Shown here one piece after another: positions 22,101 through 33,663 of a DNA stretch of 64,000 bases. Each line of letters opens with the position of its first letter. The first letter of the stretch is position 1. The stretch spans positions 23,322,244 through 23,386,243 of the forward strand of contig CM072516.1 of NCBI GenBank assembly GCA_036898135.1. Direction: 5' to 3'. The position numbers and the translations under genes were made by a program. The notes under the pieces were generated by a model. That model saw only the letters and a list, made by a program, of their open reading frames with translations, did no database searches and had not been told where the DNA came from. The DNA comes from Oncomelania hupensis (lineage: Eukaryota; Mollusca; Gastropoda; Littorinimorpha; Pomatiopsidae).

Positions 22101-25100
22101 TATAGCCTCAACATAGTATACTAAACTAAGGTAGAAAAACCTGTTATATTTTCATTTTAGAGTATGCTTGCAATGTTCGCCTGGCATTGACTACTGTTGT
22201 TTCAAAGAGAGTGGGCTTCTAACATGGAAAATGGACACTTGAAAGTGTTACTAGTGGACAAAGTGGTGAAGAAGAAAGTGGTGAAGGTGATACGTAATTC
22301 CAGCGTTGTAGGTATGTGCTACAATTTGGAAGAGATAACGCTGCTTTCCACAACAATCAAGGAAATGTCTGTTATTGAATTGTTGCCTCCCTTACGCTGT
22401 TTGTAGCTTTTTCTGTGGGAATCGGATGTGCAAATTGGCGGTTAGGGGTATGCGTGTGTCTTTTGTTAGCTAAATCTGTAAATAGCAAAGATAGTTTTAA
22501 CTAACATGGCTATTGGTTAGTCCATTCTAATTTCTTTATAGACCTAAACTTTTGAAGTCTCTCAAGTCTCTTTTTTTTTTGTTTACAAAGTAACTCGTAC
22601 AAATCAGCCAGTATTGAACTTTTAAAGGGGATTTTTCTGTTTGTGATTTTCCAAAATTGAATTTTTTTTAATTGTCATGTGATTGTTTACATGAAAAAAA
22701 AATACTGATTCATACACAACAGGCACCCTCATTGATGGAGCTAGTGGTGGCAGATTCCACAGTGACCGAACAACCTCCACTGGTGAAGAAACGTGGGCGT
22801 CCCCCTGGCAGCAAGAACAGACAGACCGCCGAAAGCAAGCCTAAGAAAGCCAACGCACCGCAAAACAAGCGCACAAAATACAACTGCAGCCACTGCGAAC
22901 GATCCTTTTACAGCGAGGACCAGCACAGAGTGCATGAGGCAGAACACACAGGCACAAAGCCCTACGTTTGTCAGCACCAAAACTGCGGGAAGGGCTTTGG
23001 GTCCAAGTTTAAATGGATGCGGCACAAGCAGGTTCATGAACAGCCAGGGGTGAGTAGTTTTGCTTTGAGGGTGAGGGAGTTTGTTTTGTACTTGTTTTCC
23101 ATCCACTTAATAAAATGTATTATGTTAGTGTTGGATTGATGGTATTCACTGGACAATTGGCACTGTTTGCATGATGTTTTCATTTGTGCCTTGTGTTGTG
23201 TCCCTTGGCAATAAAGCACCTGTTATCTGTTATACAGAGGTCCACTAGCACTTTCCGTTTTAAAAGAAGAGGAACCTCTGGTACAGCTGTATAATGCAAT
23301 CTCAAACTCTGCAAATTTACAAGACCTGGTTTTAGTGATGGGGCGCCAATAACACCAGCCAGCCACACATAGTGTACAGACAGAATACACCAAGGCATTG
23401 TAGTTGACTGGCTTGATTGGTTATTAAATGAATCTCCCGTATCCTCAAATGCAGAATAGGGTCACCTTTACGGTGGGACAAAAAACAGCCACTGAATCTT
23501 AGCAGTATGGTGTTTCTTTCGAATTCTACATTCTAGTAGATGTGCGAAAATATAAAAAATCTCTCCATTTACCGTAAATTTCAGACTATAAGATGTGACT
23601 TTTTCTCCCAGGTTTTAAACCCTATGGCGTAAACAACAGTGTGGCTTGTTTGCCAATTTTTTCTATTCCAAAAGCATCACACCCTCAATTATTCTTAGCT
23701 TCTCTGTAACTCACCAAATTGTGTTTATTGTTCATTAGCTTTTCGATAAGCTTCATGTTAAAGTGTTAACTGTTCACATTGTTACAGTGTTAACTGTTCA
23801 CATTTTAAAATCAACCCCGCGTACTATCAGCATTCACATCGCCCTCGTCTATTCTTAGCTTCTCTGTAACTCGCCATATCAAGTGTGCCTGCCACAGGTT
23901 TTGTAGGGATTGGGATGCTCGGGGAATTATCAGACTCTGGGAAAACCTTTTAAACATTCATCGAACTTAGTAGAACTCGAACTCCTATAAACTCGATGCA
24001 AAGAGGACTTTATTCAAATAAAATTGCTGGCATGGTCAGATGAATTTTAGCTGAGTCAGTTACAACGGGCAAAGAAACAAGAACAAAACGTAAGAAGTCT
24101 ACACACACACACAAAAACACAAAAAAATTACAAACCAGATTGACGCTCACAAACAGTAATACCAAACAATAAGAGAAATGTGGCAATAATTGAGTAGATT
24201 AACACCCCAACATAAATACCTTTCCAGTTAAGTTTCAGTTAGCAAACTGAGCAAACAATCTTTCATTTACAAACACTAACAAAGTTCAGAGACCTAACTA
24301 AAACAAATAAGAGTTCACACTAACCAATAAGATATCTCAATCAAAACATCTTCCATAATTTCAGAATCATATTTCTACAAATATTATGAAGATAAAACAA
24401 AGAAAACAATGCAAAGTAGTTACCTATAGTTCAGCATCCTAAATCACAAAAGAATATAAGTTCCCTAGTCAACATGGGCAAACAGAAAAGGCAAGTACTT
24501 GCAGACCAAAGGACAAAACACAACTGAGTCCAAAAGGCAAAGACAAGCGCACAGTCTGTGCTGAATAAATGTGATTTTAACTTCATTTTTGTTGTATATA
24601 TTTGCGGCTTACTAACTAGTGGCAGCTTTTTTTGTGAATAAAGTTGGGATTTTTACAAAATTTAATGGGTATGGCTTATGTATTGGGTGCACTTAATAGA
24701 CCAAAATTTACGGTACTGTTTTTGAAGCTATTGTTATGACAGAAAGCTTTATCAGTAGACATGACATTAATTTATTATATAATGGTGTTCATAAGTAAGT
24801 TATAACATGACTTGTGTCATTGCAGAATCGAAAATGCCCTTGCTGTGATAAAACTTTCAACCGTGTGGATCATCTGAAGAACCATTTGGATACTCATAGC
24901 TCCAATCGACAGATGTACTCCTGCGATAAATGTGGCAAAGAATATCTGTACAAGGCGACCTATGTTTATCACATGGCACTGCATGAGGTAAATTATAATG
25001 ATTTTAAAAAATACTTTATTCTGTCATTTGTTCAAACTATTAGTATTACCATGTTGCTGTACAAAACTCACTATATCAATGCACCCTAATTAATGTACAA

Positions 25101-28100
25101 TTAACTCCTACACCAATAATATTATTGCCAAATCCTAGTTTAGAAACTACTTACAATTCTACTTTGATTCTGTGTCAAACTATTCAATTGAATCATCTGA
25201 TGGAGATACCTAGCAGGAGCACTAAGAAATTTTGTCAGATCTTTTCTGATTTTCTGAGGTATGAAAAATCTTTCCTTTACTTCATTAATCAATACCATAT
25301 TGTTATTCTGTCCTTGTTGCTCAGGCTCAGGATAGTTCAGACCTGGAGTGTAGCTTGTGTAAACTAATGTTTGCTGATCGCAATTCACTGGTGGAGCATG
25401 TGCGCACCACTCACAACCGCTACAAACCAGATCAGGAACGCCCCAAGAAGCACAAGTGTCAGCAGTGTGATAAAACCTTCACCACGGCCAAGGATGTTGC
25501 CAGACACATGGTGACCCACACCAAACTTCGGCCCTTCTTGTGTGAAAACTGCCCACAACAGTTTGCTCGTAGTGATCATCTGCAGCGGCACTACAAGTCT
25601 AACCACAAACAGGAGTGGCTGCAGAAGACAGCCAAAGAGGTAACTACTGAAGGTTCTAGTATGCAGCATTTGTTGTTGTTGCCTTATTTGCTTGTGTTTT
25701 ATGAATAGATAGTGGTGATGGAGGGTGATACTATTATACTATATAGTGGCGATGTTAATTGATATTGATAATAATAATACTTTGCTTGCGATTTCATGTT
25801 AATGTAATGTTTGCTTTTCTTGCATTTTCAGAGAGCTGGGCCAGAAAACCATACCTGTATGGACTGCCTGAAACATTTCTCATCAGAGAAACACCTCGAG
25901 TACCACATGAATCACGAGCATGCCAACCAAGTAATTGGCAAGACAACAAAACGTCCGCGTGGCAGCAAGAATGCAGGAACAGTCAAACAAACAGTGGTGC
26001 TGATGCAGAACAGTCTGCAGCAGGCTGATAATGCAGTCATATCACTTCAGCAACCAATGTTACAGCAACAGAATCAGCTACAGCACCTTAGAATACTGGC
26101 TCCATCTCACCCTGTGCAGCTCCAGGTCAACAGGAATAGTCAGGTAAGCTTTTATTTATAGTTTTCATTGTCATTTAAAGTGAGCCTTAGGTAATTTTTT
26201 TTCAAACTTAGCTTTGCCGTTACGAATTATTTTAATTCTGTTACAAAAAGAATTTCAACTGTATCTGTATATCATCGTGAACCACCGCTGCTGGCCACAA
26301 TGTTAAAAGTCGCTTTTTAAAGCCGCTCTTTAGCTGCACTACAGGCGAGCGGCCTCAGGGGCGGATTTTGGGGGTGTGCACACCCCCCCTAGCGGTCAAA
26401 AAAAAAAAAAAAGGAGGGACAAAGGAGAAGAAAGAAGAAAAAAGACTATACTAATTCTCACTCACCACACAGTTTCATGAACCTCCAAATTAGTTCTTTT
26501 TTATTTATTTATTTTGTTTTTTATTCATCAGATCAAATATCTACAGATATTTCTTGTACATGCATCAAGTCAGTTTTGAATAAAACTGACGTGAGTGGCT
26601 ATTTCTTGTTTTATTTGCAGTAACCTTACCAGTCTTTGTATAAACCTTTATGCAAGATGTTCTAGCTGCTATTTTAAATTTTATTATTATTATTAAATTT
26701 TATCATCAGAGTTTGCACAGGGGTGTGTGTGTGGTGGGGCTAAAAGAGGACTTTTAGCACAAAATAATATTGTTTTCAGTCCTCAAAATAATGCCCAGAA
26801 TGCACCAGCTTGCACAGATTTTAACCATTACTTTCAAATTTTTTAATTTTTTTTTTTTGGGGGGGGGGGGGAGGGGGATGTTCTCAGAATCCCCTAGTTC
26901 AATCGCTGGCTTTCAGGCTCGCGCTTGTGGCTTCGCCACTTCGCATTAATGGTTTCAGGGAAGAGTGCACACCCCCTGAACAATGGCAAAATCCGCCTCT
27001 GAGCCTTGCATCGCTAGGCTGGCGAGGATCTAGAGGCCTTCTTTATATATCATGTGTTAACATTCTGCTTTCAGTTGGTTTATGTTTTTCTGACTGCCAT
27101 TTTTCCACAATGTATAGAGAAAAGGTGCCGCTGTGTACTGGTATCATTAGTTTCGGTGCAACCTCCGTTTGAAGGAAGATATTACCGTTTGTTTCAGAGT
27201 AATTTTTGTGACTTAAATGCACTCTTTCTCGTGTGTGGTTCATTTGATTCTATCTCTTTCTCTTTTTTTTTACACCCCAATCCCCATCCCCCCTCCCCCA
27301 CTTCCACCCTCTCTGTTTGTGGGTGTGTGGAGTGTGCGGGCACGGTTTTAGCAGTAATATTGATCGTCGCGTATAAATAGAGTCTGGCGGGGCTTGTTTT
27401 GGAACCTGTCAGATGAGAGTGATTTACGAACGAAGATAGCAGCTGGAAATGTGATGCTGCAGGCTGTTAGTTATTGTTTATAGGGTCCAGCAAACTGCAA
27501 GGAGCCAAATCAGGACCACAATCCTGACCTATATAAAAGATTTGCTGAAACAACCCTAATGGTAGCCCTGAAGGCACTCCATCATCCGGTTACTTAACAA
27601 TAAAGGAAGCTGAGGCTGTACTATTTATCGAACCACCGATTACAAAAACAAAATAGAATATAAACATCATTATAAAATATTAACAAAACACATACATATA
27701 AAATGCCTACATTGCTAAATAATAAAACCGTAGAAAGCCCTAGTGACCATAGGGCAGAAAGCGTCCAATATTCACATTGCCCTCGTCTATTCTTAGCTTC
27801 TCTGTAACTCGCCATATCAAGTGTGCCTGCCACAGGTTTTGTAGGGATTGGGATGCTCGGGGAATTATCATATCCGGAGTCTTAGGTGGCGCTTCACTAC
27901 GGGGCGTTGCTGTGGTGTCTGTCTCGGTGTTTGTTTACGTCTTTTTATGTGTCTACCTCGCCCATCGTCGTTGCTGCTCGAGTGGATGTTGTTTATAAAA
28001 GCTTCAAAATGGTGACTGTGCATGTTTTGAGGCTGTTTGTGGTAATGGTGGCTGTATCAACCCTGTCGAAGTTTGCCGGTTTGGTGAGAGCAGTAGAACA

Positions 28101-30996
28101 ACATGGCGACGCTAGCGGTCGAGGTACAGGCACCGGCACCCAACCTAGAACTTTACTCTACAGTAGAGAGGTACTGTTGAGCTTTCGTTCAATTTCTGAT
28201 GATGTACCCTACCGATTCTGCGACTTTCCAGACGAAATCAAAGACACTATCGACAATGTACGAAAGAAGAGAAGAAAGAAGAGCAAAAAAGGAAAGCGAG
28301 GAGGAGTGAAACGAAGACTTAGAAGAAATAAACACTGTCCACCACTACCCTCTATGATCGTGACCAACGCCCGCTCCATTAGGCCTCAATCTAACAATTT
28401 GAATTTTGAAGAACTACAGGCCTATACTAGTTACATGTCTGAATTTAGGGATGCGTGTCTGTTGTGTATATCTGAAACCTGGTTTTGTAATAAGATTGAC
28501 GATGAAAGCGTAGCGATTGATGGTTTTGGTGCACCGTTTAGATCTGACAGAGATTTTGAGATCAGTGGCAAACATTCGGGGGGTGGCGTATGCCTGTATG
28601 TCAATCAACGCTGGTGTAACAGTGCAAATGTAACGGTGCGAAAACAGTTGAACACACGCGACCTTGACCTTCTAGCAGTGTCACTGCGTCCTCGCTACCT
28701 GCCGCGTGAGTTCGGTCAAATCTTCGTCACGGTTATCTACACACCTCCCCATGCTAACCCCGCACGTGCCGCGACCCAGATCGCCGATGTCGTCCATGAG
28801 CTACAAATGATCTCCCCTGATGCACCTAACTTTATTGCAGGAGATTTCAATAGCTGTGACTTGTGCACTTGTTTACCCTCATTTCATCAGTATGTGTCTA
28901 TCCCCACTCGTCAAAACAATACCATTGATCGTCTATATGGCAACATTCCTGATGCCTATAAATCCTTTGTACTTCCATCTGTTGGTAAATCTGATCACGA
29001 TTGTGTCCATCTCATTCCATCTTACCTGCCTAAAATCAGATCACAACCCATTGTAAAGAAAACAGTAAAAGTTTGGTCTTCTGAAAGCATTGAACAGTTA
29101 CAAGGATGTTTTGACTGTACTGACTGGAACATGTTTTTGGAATCTAGTGATGGTGTAAATGAAGCTGCTGATGTTATTTCTGACTATATTAAATTCTGCG
29201 AGGATACTGTCATCCCTACCAAAACTATAAAAATATTTCCAAATAACAAACCTTGGGTCTCAAAGTCACTCAAAGCCACGCTAAACGAAAAGAAAATTGC
29301 ATTTCAAACTGATGATAAAGCTGAACGCAGGCGTGTTCAAGCAAAACTAAGAAAGGAAATTCAGGATGCTAAACGGCAATATAAGGAAAAGGTAGAATCA
29401 CAGTTCGAGCGTGGTAACCTGGCTGATGCATGGAAGGGGTTGAAAACTCTGTCCGGTCAAGCGAAGCGGAAGTCAACTAACTGTGACCTTCCTTTTGAAA
29501 CCCGAATTAAAATGTCAGAAGAACTAAATTCATTCTACTGCCGTTTTGAACGCGATGACACAAAAGACGACGTTGATGATATTATTTCTCGTTTAGAACA
29601 AGACGTGGTTGATGGTGATGCTGACTGTGAGATCGATGGTGCCACAGTTGAGTCCATGTTTAAAAGACTGAATCTGAGAAAGGCCACTGGCCCTGATGGT
29701 ATAGGGGGTAGGACCTTGAAGTGGTGCGCTGCACAGTTGTGCTTAGTATTCAGTCAGCTATTCTCGTGGTCAGTCAGGGATTGTGTTGTACCTAGTGTAT
29801 GGAAACACTCTATCATCTGTCCCGTGCCCAAAAACAGTAAACCCAAAGAACTCAACGACTATCGCCCTGTTGCCCTGACATCCATAGCTATGAAATGTCT
29901 CGAACGGATTCTTCTCTCTCGTCTTCTTTGTCACACTCAGCCTTTCACTGATCCTCTTCAATTTGCATACAAACCCAATCGTAGTACCGACGACGCTACT
30001 CTGACGCTTCTCCACAATGCGTATGATCACTTAGAGACCTATGGTTCCTTTGTCCGCATTCTATTTATAGACTTTTCTTCTGCTTTCAATACCATACAGC
30101 CACACCTCATGGCTCAGAAGCTTTTGTCTTACACTGTCCCTCCTAGACTCGTCCTGTGGATCGTTCACTTCCTTGTGTCCAGATCTCAGGTTGTCCGCTT
30201 TCACTCTGCTGTCTCATCTCTCAAACAAACGTCCACAGGAGCTCCTCAGGGTACGGTTCTTTCTCCGGTACTTTTCACGCTCTACACAAACGACTGCAGA
30301 GGAACTGATGCCTCACCGGTCATAAAGTACTCGGATGACTCTGCCCTTGTGGACCTGTCCAATTCAAATGCTGTGTATTTCTCTGCAGTTGATAGGTTCA
30401 GCTCCTGGTGCAAACAAAACTATCTGGACTTAAATGTCAAGAAAACTAAGGAACTGGTCATTGACTTTCGTAAAAACAACACTCTCATTCCAGACCTTGT
30501 CATTGATGGTGTTACAGTCGAGAGAGTCACCCAATACAAATACCTGGGAACCATCATTGACGAGAAACTGAACTTCACTGCAAACACCCAGGCCATACAC
30601 AAAAAATGTCAGTCTAGAATTTACTGCCTTCAAAAACTTCGAAATCTCCAAGTCAGTAGCCGCATCCTTCAGACCTTTTACTCTTCTTTTATTGAGTCCG
30701 TTCTTACCTTTTCTTTTATCTGCTGGTATGGAAGTTTGTGTGTAAAAAACAAAAGTATTCTGGATCGAGTAGTGAACGTCTGTGGGAGGGTTGTGGGAGT
30801 GAAACAAGAGAGTCTGCAGGTGTTGTATGAAAGACGTGTTGTGCGGAAAGCTATTTGCTTTGTGCTGGATAGCACTCATGTGCTTGCGCACCACTTCCAG
30901 CTCCTGCCTTCTGGAAGGTGCTACCAAACACCAAGGGTCAGAACTCTCAGAATGAAAAACAGTTTTATTCCAAAGGCTGTCTCATTACTTAATAAA

Positions 30997-31059
<63 letters not shown>

Positions 31060-33663
31060 GTTTGCCCAAAATAATCTCATTTCACATTTTTTTTAATGTT
31101 AGCATGCATAAGTGTAATTCTATTCATATGTGACTGTGCATTTTTATCCTCATTGTCATTATGATTGTTGTTATTATTATTGTGATGTTTATTCCTTGTT
31201 GATTGTAATTGTACACCACAATGTAATTTCTTGTAAAAGATAATAAAGTTGTCTTATCTTATCTATCTTATCTTAATATCCCCAAGCGGACCCAACAGAC
31301 CCCATACACAAATGAGGAGTTTGGGGAGAGTTTTCAAGAAAAAAGGAAGGTGGCTGGTCTAGCGAAGACTATAGTAGATTGATTGAACAGAGTAGGAATG
31401 AGAACGAACAAATGAGACTGACAGCGACAGTGGGAATTTAAAGCACTAAATTTCCAGAAAGTGGGGACACTATTTTGTACAGAACACCCCGGCACCCCAA
31501 CGGGGTTTGCAGGCTGTTATTGGTAACAGCGCTCGCTAAGTGGCCCTAGCTTAAACAGGCTGTCAGTCAGCAGGCTGTGTCCTAGTAAGCGTTTAGAGCA
31601 AACTACAAGTTTAATGTTAGCGCTTTAAAAATTATAGTAGTTTGTTTTGTACAAAGCTCATTTTTCTTTCCGAATATGTTCACAGTCATCGAAAATTGAA
31701 AAAGAGTAAAGAGATATTGTTATTTTAAGGATTATGGGTGTGTTTTATGTCTGCTATAGTAGAGCGAGCGCTATGGTTAGGTCGGATCGCATGCCTGTGC
31801 GAGATCCATTAACAAAATAATAAAGGACAATAGGCAAGTTATAGGGATGAGCAAACATAGCTAATTTGGGTGATCGGTGCTTTTGTTTTATGGATAGATC
31901 CAGTGAACATATTTTCCAGACTATAGGCATTACTTAATTTGAGTCCGAGTTTCACATAGAAAATTCGATGAACGTTAACAGTTTTAGGTTATGCTTAACG
32001 TTCTGAAAATCCTATGCTTGGGTGTTGAAGGGAGGGAGGATTGGAGGAAGGACTCTGATACATTATTACAATACTATTCCATCGAAATTCTCTTTATAAG
32101 TGAAGTGATAACGTATCGAGATGCAGTCAAGTTTTCAATGTGAACATTTCTGGCTTACAGAGCGTGAATGGGTAGGTACTTTACAGCCTTCTATCTCCCT
32201 TAGAACAGAGGTTGCAGCTAAACTAATGGTTTTTACTGCAAGCAGACGTGAGTGGCTTTCGGAAGAGTGGTAGCATGTTGTTGGCAAAATTATAGATTTT
32301 GAGCAGCTTTGTGCTAAAAAAGCCATATTTGCATGTGAATGTATACAAGCTCGCAAAGTGTTGGGTTTTACACTTCATTTTAAACAGGTATACAAGCAAC
32401 ACATTTTATAATTAAAAAATATGTGTTTGGTGTCGTTGCTTAGCAAAATAATTTTTCTTTAAGAATATGTTAACAGCAATCAAAAAGTGTTAGGGAGTCA
32501 AAACGTATTAATATTTTAATAAGGGCATATGTTTTTCTGACTGCTCTAGCAGCTATGCTTTAAGCGATAGGCGAATGGCTAACATGATGCGTCAGCCTCA
32601 CCGGCTTGGCTTGGCTCCAATGATTTACAGCCAAGTAGGCAATAGCGACCAGTATGGCACTGTGGAATCTTTTTTATCACTGGCCAGTAGGATTTGAATT
32701 TACCTCTTAAGTTCTTTTTTCACACTATCTGTGCTCCAGAAGCATATGCATGGTTTGTTGCATTCCCAAATTGCCCTGACCACTTTCTGATTTACAGATA
32801 CAGTCAGTTTATTTGATGTTGTTCTTGTTTCATGGTTGTAGGAGCTGATAGGGCAGTTGCAAGGTCATCAGACAGATGTTCAGAGCATGTTATCGACGTC
32901 TTTCATCACATCAGTGCCTGTGGGTAATGGTCAGGTGGTCAGTATAGGAACAGGGGACCAAACATTGGAAGTGGTGACTGAAGCAGATGTAGGGAACATG
33001 ATGACCACTCTGAAGGCGGTGCCTTACACCTTTCCAACTCAGGTTATAGCTCCATCATGTGCTGCCAGCTTAGGACCGTCGGCTATCACTGTAGTACCTG
33101 TCACCAGCACCTTCAATATGCCGCTCTCATCCAACCTGCAACAGAGCATCAGCAGCACCGACCTGCAGGGACAACAGCAGCAACAGGCTAATAGTCAGCA
33201 ACAAGTGACGTTGACATTCTCCCCAAATGAAGGTCAATATCCAGGTTTGTTGGTGCATGCTAAAGGTCAGCTGGTGTTTACACCAGACAGTTCAAAAGGT
33301 CAAGTGGTTTTGCCTATAGACGCTGCAGACCAGTTCAAACAGTGGATAGCCAGCAACATGCCACACACCAGCAATGGAGTGACAGATCATGCCTATGCCT
33401 CAGGTCCTACATCCAGTGCCTCACTAAGTACCAACGTCTTCAGCTTGGCCACCACACCTGTCACTGACATGGAGACCCACAATGTTCAACAGAGCAGTCA
33501 TGCAGGAGTACTGAATGCTGACCTGACCAGCAGCTCAGGCTTGCAGGCTGACTGGAACTCTAGTATGGACCTGGCATTCTTACCTGTGCAAGATTTACCT
33601 GTCACCACTGGAACTGGGGATTCCTCAGCTTCAAGCACTGTCACCACACAGTCAGTCAGTTGA
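16138..33663 (+). CDS. PR-domain C2H2 zinc-finger transcription regulator, PRDM10-like
   Basis: Eleven coding exons join in frame: 16138-16363, 16678-16836, 17623-17738, 17916-18068, 18516-18624, 19145-19506, 22723-23049, 24826-24987, 25325-25639, 25832-26143 and 32842-33663, giving 1020 residues. Exons 2-5 encode a PR/SET domain with [39 protein letters not shown] and [21 protein letters not shown] is the strongest link to PRDM10. Exon 6 has one finger (CSLCNTKF), exon 7 an AT-hook-like [11 protein letters not shown] and two fingers, exon 8 two, exon 9 three and exon 10 one, nine in all. The last exon is Gln/Ser/Thr-rich, as in a transactivation region. Human PRDM10 has the same order. A nuclear DNA-binding role is inferred. 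The introns carry most of the transposons listed, including an intact LINE in intron 10. Exon 1 starts after an acceptor at 16091-16093, so upstream exons are noncoding. Confidence 0.82.
17075..17270 (+). mobile_element. LINE 3' tail fragment in PRDM10-like intron 2
   Basis: The coding tail reads as a protein with [19 protein letters not shown], followed by LSEA and RAAEDRERW, then a GTGGTGCCCCTACGAC phrase and GGACAGGATAGGATAGG. It is the best preserved tail of this family here. Confidence 0.85.
19740..19916 (+). repeat. SINE-like dispersed repeat, copy 2 (interrupted by a hAT-like element)
   Basis: It matches the minus strand of 7185-7320. The similarity includes TCTGTTTAGAACAAGGGAA and GGTTACAGGAACACTTTTAC. 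The repeat is cut at 19916 by the inverted-repeat transposon 19917-20640 and resumes after 20640 with the duplicated CCTTAACC, so the transposon is the younger insertion. Confidence 0.55.
19917..20640 (-). mobile_element. Nonautonomous hAT-like DNA transposon
   Basis: It starts CAGACATGCCTACCC and ends with the inverted GGGTAAGCATGTCTG. Longer inverted homology rich in TTTCCGTATT continues inside both ends. CCTTAAC occurs on both sides (19910-19916 and 20641-20647); counting one ambiguous base this can be an 8-bp duplication, as hAT elements make. The minus strand around 20320-20020 has a broken frame with [18 protein letters not shown], which resembles the BED-finger start of hAT-type transposases. 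No catalytic domain remains. Confidence 0.72.
20768..21360 (-). mobile_element. Solo LTR, family A, copy 3 (antisense to the PRDM10-like gene)
   Basis: The reverse complement of the 9420-10057 LTR. It is flanked by perfect AATAG (20763-20767 and 21361-21365). On the minus strand it begins TGTTATGTTACATTG, five bases longer than the other two copies, and ends GAGTGTAACA. The length is 593 bp. The target duplication fixes the longer end as real. Confidence 0.87.
21366..22000 (+). repeat. Dispersed repeat rich in TCAAGGTCA sites, copy 2
   Basis: Homologous to 395-1372 over most of its length. TCAAGGTCA occurs at 21630-21638, 21636-21644 (overlapping pair kept) and 21943-21951; TGACCTTGA occurs at 21846-21854. 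It lies in PRDM10-like intron 6, directly against the solo LTR at 20768-21360. Confidence 0.7.
22001..22722. other. Intron 6 remainder of the PRDM10-like gene
   Basis: No repeat or exon recognised. A plus-strand frame with a Lys/Val-rich stretch (22197-22406) has an upstream AG but no in-frame way to join its neighbours, so I do not call it an exon. Confidence 0.4.
23570..24715. mobile_element. Inverted-repeat DNA transposon, TACCGTAAATTT family
   Basis: It begins TACCGTAAATTTCAGACTAT and ends with the inverted AAATTTACGGTA; the match continues imperfectly for about 25 bases. The outermost TA on each side may be a TA target duplication. Short GGCTTGTTTGCC- and TATGGC-type phrases near the ends fit the widespread 'actataag' inverted-repeat elements. 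No transposase frame is seen in the 1.1 kb. It occupies PRDM10-like intron 7 and contains the 101-bp block shared with 27770-27870. Confidence 0.6.
26356..27001. mobile_element. Candidate hAT-type MITE
   Basis: The left end CAGGGGCGGATTTTG is mirrored at the right by CAAAATCCGCCTCTG, and GGGGGTGTGCAC also appears near both ends in inverted orientation. CAGGGGCGGAT is typical of hAT ends. The flanking 8-mers (AGCGGCCT and AGCCTTGC) do not match, so the target duplication is lost or the ends are slightly misplaced. Inside are an A run, a G run at 26858-26880 and AT-rich filler; no coding. Confidence 0.5.
27770..27870 (+). repeat. 101-bp block nearly identical to 23832-23932
   Basis: Both blocks start ATTCACAT(C/T)GCCCTCGTC and end GGGGAATTATCA, are the same length and differ by about one base. 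The block here ends exactly where the L2/CR1-like LINE seems to begin. The other copy is inside the DNA transposon at 23570-24715. Confidence 0.75.
27886..30999 (+). CDS. LINE polyprotein: AP-like endonuclease and reverse transcriptase
   Basis: The ORF has 1037 codons without a stop. The likely start is the Met at 28009 ([10 protein letters not shown]); the upstream Met at 27886 may just read through 5' UTR. A basic stretch ([14 protein letters not shown]) precedes the endonuclease, whose motifs are present in order: TNARS, SETW, VIYTPP, GDFN and SDHD. Reverse-transcriptase motifs follow: [45 protein letters not shown] and YSDDSALV. The catalytic pair is YSDD rather than the usual FADD/YADD, but both Asp are kept. 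The protein copies its own RNA at a nicked target. Motifs look intact, so activity is possible but not shown. Confidence 0.88.
31001..31056. repeat. (GT)n microsatellite
   Basis: A GT dinucleotide run just after the LINE stop codon, part of its 3' UTR. Confidence 0.9.
31276..32841. other. Remainder of PRDM10-like intron 10
   Basis: No exon recognised. The stretch 31470-31640 (CACCCCAACGGGGTTTGC and following) is GC-richer and may be another repeat, but I found no second copy in the window. Confidence 0.4.

Larger units (their letters stand above)
27871..31275 (+). mobile_element. L2/CR1-like LINE with intact endonuclease/RT ORF
   Basis: The element has a short 5' region, one long ORF (27886-30999), a 3' UTR with a (GT)n run at 31001-31056, a poly(A)-like AATAAAG near 31242, and a terminal TCTTA-type repeat (31251-31275). 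Short tandem repeats at the 3' end instead of poly(A) are typical of the CR1/L2 group. It lies in PRDM10-like intron 10, in the sense orientation. The 5' boundary is set only by the end of the 101-bp block. No target duplication was found. Confidence 0.8.

Noticed and set aside
22197..22406. Lys/Val-rich plus-strand frame as an extra PRDM10-like exon
   Set aside because: The exons at 19145-19506 and 22723-23049 already join in phase 0, and the candidate acceptor leads into a stop in the needed frame.
22741..23106. 121-codon minus-strand ORF
   Set aside because: Antisense of the PRDM10-like zinc-finger exon 7; Cys and Val content reflects the complement of Lys/His/Thr codons.
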